Below are positions 61,702 to 64,000 of a stretch of 64,000 bases of DNA, one piece after another. The translations under genes were made by a program, and so were the position numbers. The stretch's first letter is position 1. Each line of letters opens with the position of its first letter. Below the pieces are notes generated by a model. That model worked only from the letters and a program-made list of their open reading frames with translations, searched no databases and had not been told where the DNA came from. Source of the DNA: DATEDA01 sp963754305 (GTDB lineage: Bacteria > Pseudomonadota > Gammaproteobacteria > Burkholderiales > SG8-39); NCBI GenBank assembly GCA_963754305.1, contig CAVWFR010000010.1, positions 124,001-188,000 on the forward strand. The letters are read 5' to 3'.

Positions 61702-62277
61702 ATGGCCGACATCTTTCACGACGGCGGGCACGTGGTGCTGACCGAGACGCGGGTGAGCGGGGAGGCCGTCTACGACGGCGTGCTGCTCCATGTCAGGCGC
61801 GACGCGGTGCGGCTGCCCGACGGCTGCCCGGCGGTGCGCGAGTACATCGAGCATCCGGGTGCGGTCGCGATTCTGCCGATTTTCGACTCGGGCGAGCTGC
61901 TGCTGGAGCGCCAGTATCGCTACGCGGTCGGGCGCGAGCTCATCGAGCTTCCGGCCGGCAAGATCGATCCGGGGGAGGCGACGCTCGCGACGGCGCAACG
62001 GGAACTGCTCGAGGAGACCGGCTACATCGCGCGTGAATGGCGGTGCCTGACGACGCTCCATCCGCTGTGCTCTTATTCGAGCGAGCGGATCGAGCTGTGG
62101 CTCGCGCGTGGGCTCGAGCACCGCGGCCGGACGCTGGACGAGGGCGAGTTCCTGGAGACGTTTCCGCTTGCCATCGCCACCGCGGCCGATTGGGTGAGGG
62201 AGGGACGGATCAGCGACGCCAAGACGATCGTCGGCGTGCTGTGGGCCGAGAAGATCGCGGCGGGAGTGTGGCCGTGA
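61702..62277 (+). CDS. NUDIX hydrolase, probable ADP-ribose pyrophosphatase
   Basis: The 191-residue protein holds a complete NUDIX box GKIDPGEATLATAQRELLEETGY (Gx5Ex7REUxEExGU) at about residues 89-111. The AVAILPIFDSGELLLERQYRYAVGRELIELPAG region matches the ADP-ribose pyrophosphatase (NudF) branch. Those enzymes cleave ADP-ribose to AMP and ribose-5-phosphate. It starts six bases after nuoN and may share its transcript, as often seen in this lineage. Other nucleoside-diphosphate sugars are possible substrates. Confidence 0.88.
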   Translation: MADIFHDGGHVVLTETRVSGEAVYDGVLLHVRRDAVRLPDGCPAVREYIEHPGAVAILPIFDSGELLLERQYRYAVGRELIELPAGKIDPGEATLATAQRELLEETGYIAREWRCLTTLHPLCSYSSERIELWLARGLEHRGRTLDEGEFLETFPLAIATAADWVREGRISDAKTIVGVLWAEKIAAGVWP

Positions 62278-62300
62278 GCGGCCGGGCCCGTCGCCCCGGC

Positions 62301-62346
62301 GGCCCCCGGGGGCCAGACCGTTCCGGATGCCGACTTTCGCCGGCAT
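62301..62346. repeat. Palindromes after the NUDIX gene (REP-like)
   Basis: A perfect 14-base palindrome GGCCCCCGGGGGCC lies at 62301-62314. A second hairpin at 62327-62346 pairs ATGCCGAC with GCCGGCAT around TTTC (one mismatch). The second resembles the dispersed extragenic palindromes common in proteobacteria. No exact second copy is seen in the window. Confidence 0.5.
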
Positions 62347-62415
62347 GACGGCCGGCGTGAAACCACGAGTACAAGGCGTTCCTCGACTGTGCGAACCAGT
62401 GGGGTGAGCAGAAAA

Positions 62416-64000
62416 ATGCTGCTGTACGCCGTCACGATCTTCGTGAGCGCGTTTCTGCTGTTCCTGGTCCAGCCGATCGTCGCCAAGCAGATCCTGCCGT
62501 GGTTCGGCGGCTCGGCGGCGGTGTGGACCACCTGCGTCTTCTTCTTCCAGTTTCTCCTGCTCGCGGGCTACGCCTACGCACACGCGATCGTGCGGTGGCT
62601 GCCGGCGCGGCCGCAGCTCGCCCTGCATCTGGCGCTGCTCGCGCTCAGCCTCGCCGGCCTGCCGATTCTCGCCGACGCGGGGTGGAAGCCGTCCGGAGAC
62701 GAGGATCCCGGCTTGCGCATTCTCGGGCTGCTGGTCGCGACCGTTGGACTGCCGTATTTCCTGCTCTCCACCACCAGCCCGCTGGTGCAGGCGTGGTATG
62801 CGCGCCGGTTCGACTCGCCCTATCGCCTGTTCGCGCTCTCGAACCTCGCTTCCCTTGCGGCGTTGCTGTGCTACCCGATCGTGGTCGAGCCGTTCGTCCC
62901 GACGCGGCTGCAGGCGGTCGCCTGGTCGTGGGGCTACGCCGCGTTCGCCGTGCTGTGCGGCGGGACCGCCGTATACAGCCTGCGCAAGCTCGCCGCGGCC
63001 GGCGCCGCGCCGCTGCGGCTCGAGCCCGGCCCAGCGCCGCGCCCGGGCGTGCGGCTGCAGTGGGTGCTCCTGCCGGCGCTCGCATCGCTACTCCTCTTGG
63101 CCGTCACCAATCACCTCAGCCAGAACGTGGCGTCGATCCCGTTCCTCTGGGTGCTGCCGCTGTCGCTCTACCTGCTGACGTTCATCCTGTGCTTCGACGG
63201 GCGGGGCTGGTATCGCCGCGCGGTCTTCCTGCCGCTCGCCGGCATCGCCGTCGCGGCGATGGCCTGGGTGCTGACCGATCCCAACCTGATCCTCGACCTC
63301 AAGCTCTCGATCCCGCTCTTCGCCGGGGGGTTGTTCGTGCTCTGCATGCTCTGTCACGGCGAGCTGGTGCTCATGAAGCCGGAGCCCGCGCGTCTGACCG
63401 AGTTCTACATGCTGATCGCGCTCGGCGGCGCGCTCGGGTCGATGCTGGTGTCGATCATCGCGCCGCACGTCCTCCCCGGCGACTTCGAGGTCGCCCTCGG
63501 GCTCATGGCGGCCGCGATCCTGCTCGCCTGGAAGGTCGCTCCCGCCGGGCGGCCCGCGCTCGTCGGCGGACTGGCGGCGGCGCTCCTCACGTTCTACGGC
63601 GTGGTGACCTACGTGACCAACACGGTGGCCGACACGCGGGTGCTCAAGCGCAATTTCTACTCGAGCCTGCGCACGCGCGACGAGGTGCGGGAGGAGGGCA
63701 CGGTGCGCAAGCTCATCCACGGTACCATCAACCACGGCGAGCAGTTCGTCGACGCCGACAAGCGCCGCCAGCCGATCGCGTACTTCGGGCCCAAGTCGGG
63801 CATCGTGCTCGCCCTCGAAGCGCTGCGGCATCCCGACATGCGCGTCGGCATCGTGGGTCTGGGCGCCGGCACGATGGCGGCCTACGGCCGCCCGGGCGAT
63901 GTCTACAAGTTCTACGAGATCAATCCGCAGGTCATCGAGCTCGCGCAGACCGAATTCTCGTATCTGCGCGACAGCGAGGCGAAGATCGAGCTGGTGCTCG
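62416..64000 (+). CDS. Membrane protein fused to a spermidine-synthase-like domain (partial)
   Basis: The gene runs off the window; 528 codons are visible from the ATG at 62416 (MLLYAVTIFVSAFLLFLVQP). About ten membrane helices occupy the first 380 residues, with the family block LLSTTSPLVQAWYARR. Near residues 430-500 a spermidine-synthase/methyltransferase-like fold begins: RVGIVGLGAGTMAAYGRPGD and KFYEINPQVIELAQ. This is the fused MFS-like/spermidine-synthase family of unknown reaction. The 138-base gap before it holds palindromes. A GTG at 62404 is also in frame. Confidence 0.85.
   Translation, partial: MLLYAVTIFVSAFLLFLVQPIVAKQILPWFGGSAAVWTTCVFFFQFLLLAGYAYAHAIVRWLPARPQLALHLALLALSLAGLPILADAGWKPSGDEDPGLRILGLLVATVGLPYFLLSTTSPLVQAWYARRFDSPYRLFALSNLASLAALLCYPIVVEPFVPTRLQAVAWSWGYAAFAVLCGGTAVYSLRKLAAAGAAPLRLEPGPAPRPGVRLQWVLLPALASLLLLAVTNHLSQNVASIPFLWVLPLSLYLLTFILCFDGRGWYRRAVFLPLAGIAVAAMAWVLTDPNLILDLKLSIPLFAGGLFVLCMLCHGELVLMKPEPARLTEFYMLIALGGALGSMLVSIIAPHVLPGDFEVALGLMAAAILLAWKVAPAGRPALVGGLAAALLTFYGVVTYVTNTVADTRVLKRNFYSSLRTRDEVREEGTVRKLIHGTINHGEQFVDADKRRQPIAYFGPKSGIVLALEALRHPDMRVGIVGLGAGTMAAYGRPGDVYKFYEINPQVIELAQTEFSYLRDSEAKIELVL

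Overview
This is a G+C-rich (about two thirds G+C by eye), gene-dense chromosomal window with no phage, insertion sequence, CRISPR array or rRNA. Gene content and order suggest a betaproteobacterium of the Burkholderiales/Nitrosomonadales/Rhodocyclales type: fur divergent from bamE-dapB, carAB-greA, yhbY divergent from rlmE-ftsH-folP-glmM, pstSCAB, and tpiA-secG-tRNA-Leu-nuoA..N. The taxon is an inference from gene order. No stretch longer than 300 bases lacks a gene. The longest gaps (about 4539-4806, 42955-43161, 45552-45751) hold promoters and nothing else that I can see.

Layout. (1) 1-4538, minus strand: an operon of circularly permuted ATP-grasp, alpha-E protein, Anbu proteasome-like peptidase and a transglutaminase-like protein cut by the window edge. 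(2) 4807-13119: an unknown protein with an alpha/beta hydrolase, an MtfA-like peptidase, relA, a CYTH-CHAD protein, a tandem PPK2 polyphosphate:AMP phosphotransferase and a small cupin. (3) 13188-22746: an outer-membrane-type protein, PAP2 phosphatase, GT4 glycosyltransferase, dgkA, olsB, ppk, phoU, ppx, sixA and fur. (4) 22867-35488: housekeeping genes bamE, dapB, an exported methyltransferase-like protein, carAB, greA, yhbY, rlmE, ftsH, folP and glmM. (5) 35601-39401: the phosphate importer pstSCAB. (6) 39398-45551: a short-chain dehydrogenase and a TRAP transporter, divergent from a ThDP-dependent E1 alpha/beta pair with a small unknown protein. (7) 45752-61695: tpiA, secG, tRNA-Leu(GAG) and the 14-gene nuo operon for respiratory complex I. 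(8) A NUDIX hydrolase and the start of a membrane-bound spermidine-synthase-like protein.

The main theme is phosphate. I read PhoB-box arrays (7-base units every 11 bases, a 10-base gap, then a -10 box) before the glycosyltransferase gene and olsB (four units each) and before pstS (two units). Weaker versions lie in the divergent ppk/phoU gap. With the PAP2 phosphatase, DgkA and OlsB, this points to a compact PhoB-controlled module that replaces phospholipids with glycolipids and ornithine lipids, next to polyphosphate and ppGpp genes.

Two probable one-base insertions, in tpiA and secG, lie within 450 bases of each other. They may be sequencing or assembly errors and should be checked before any biological reading.
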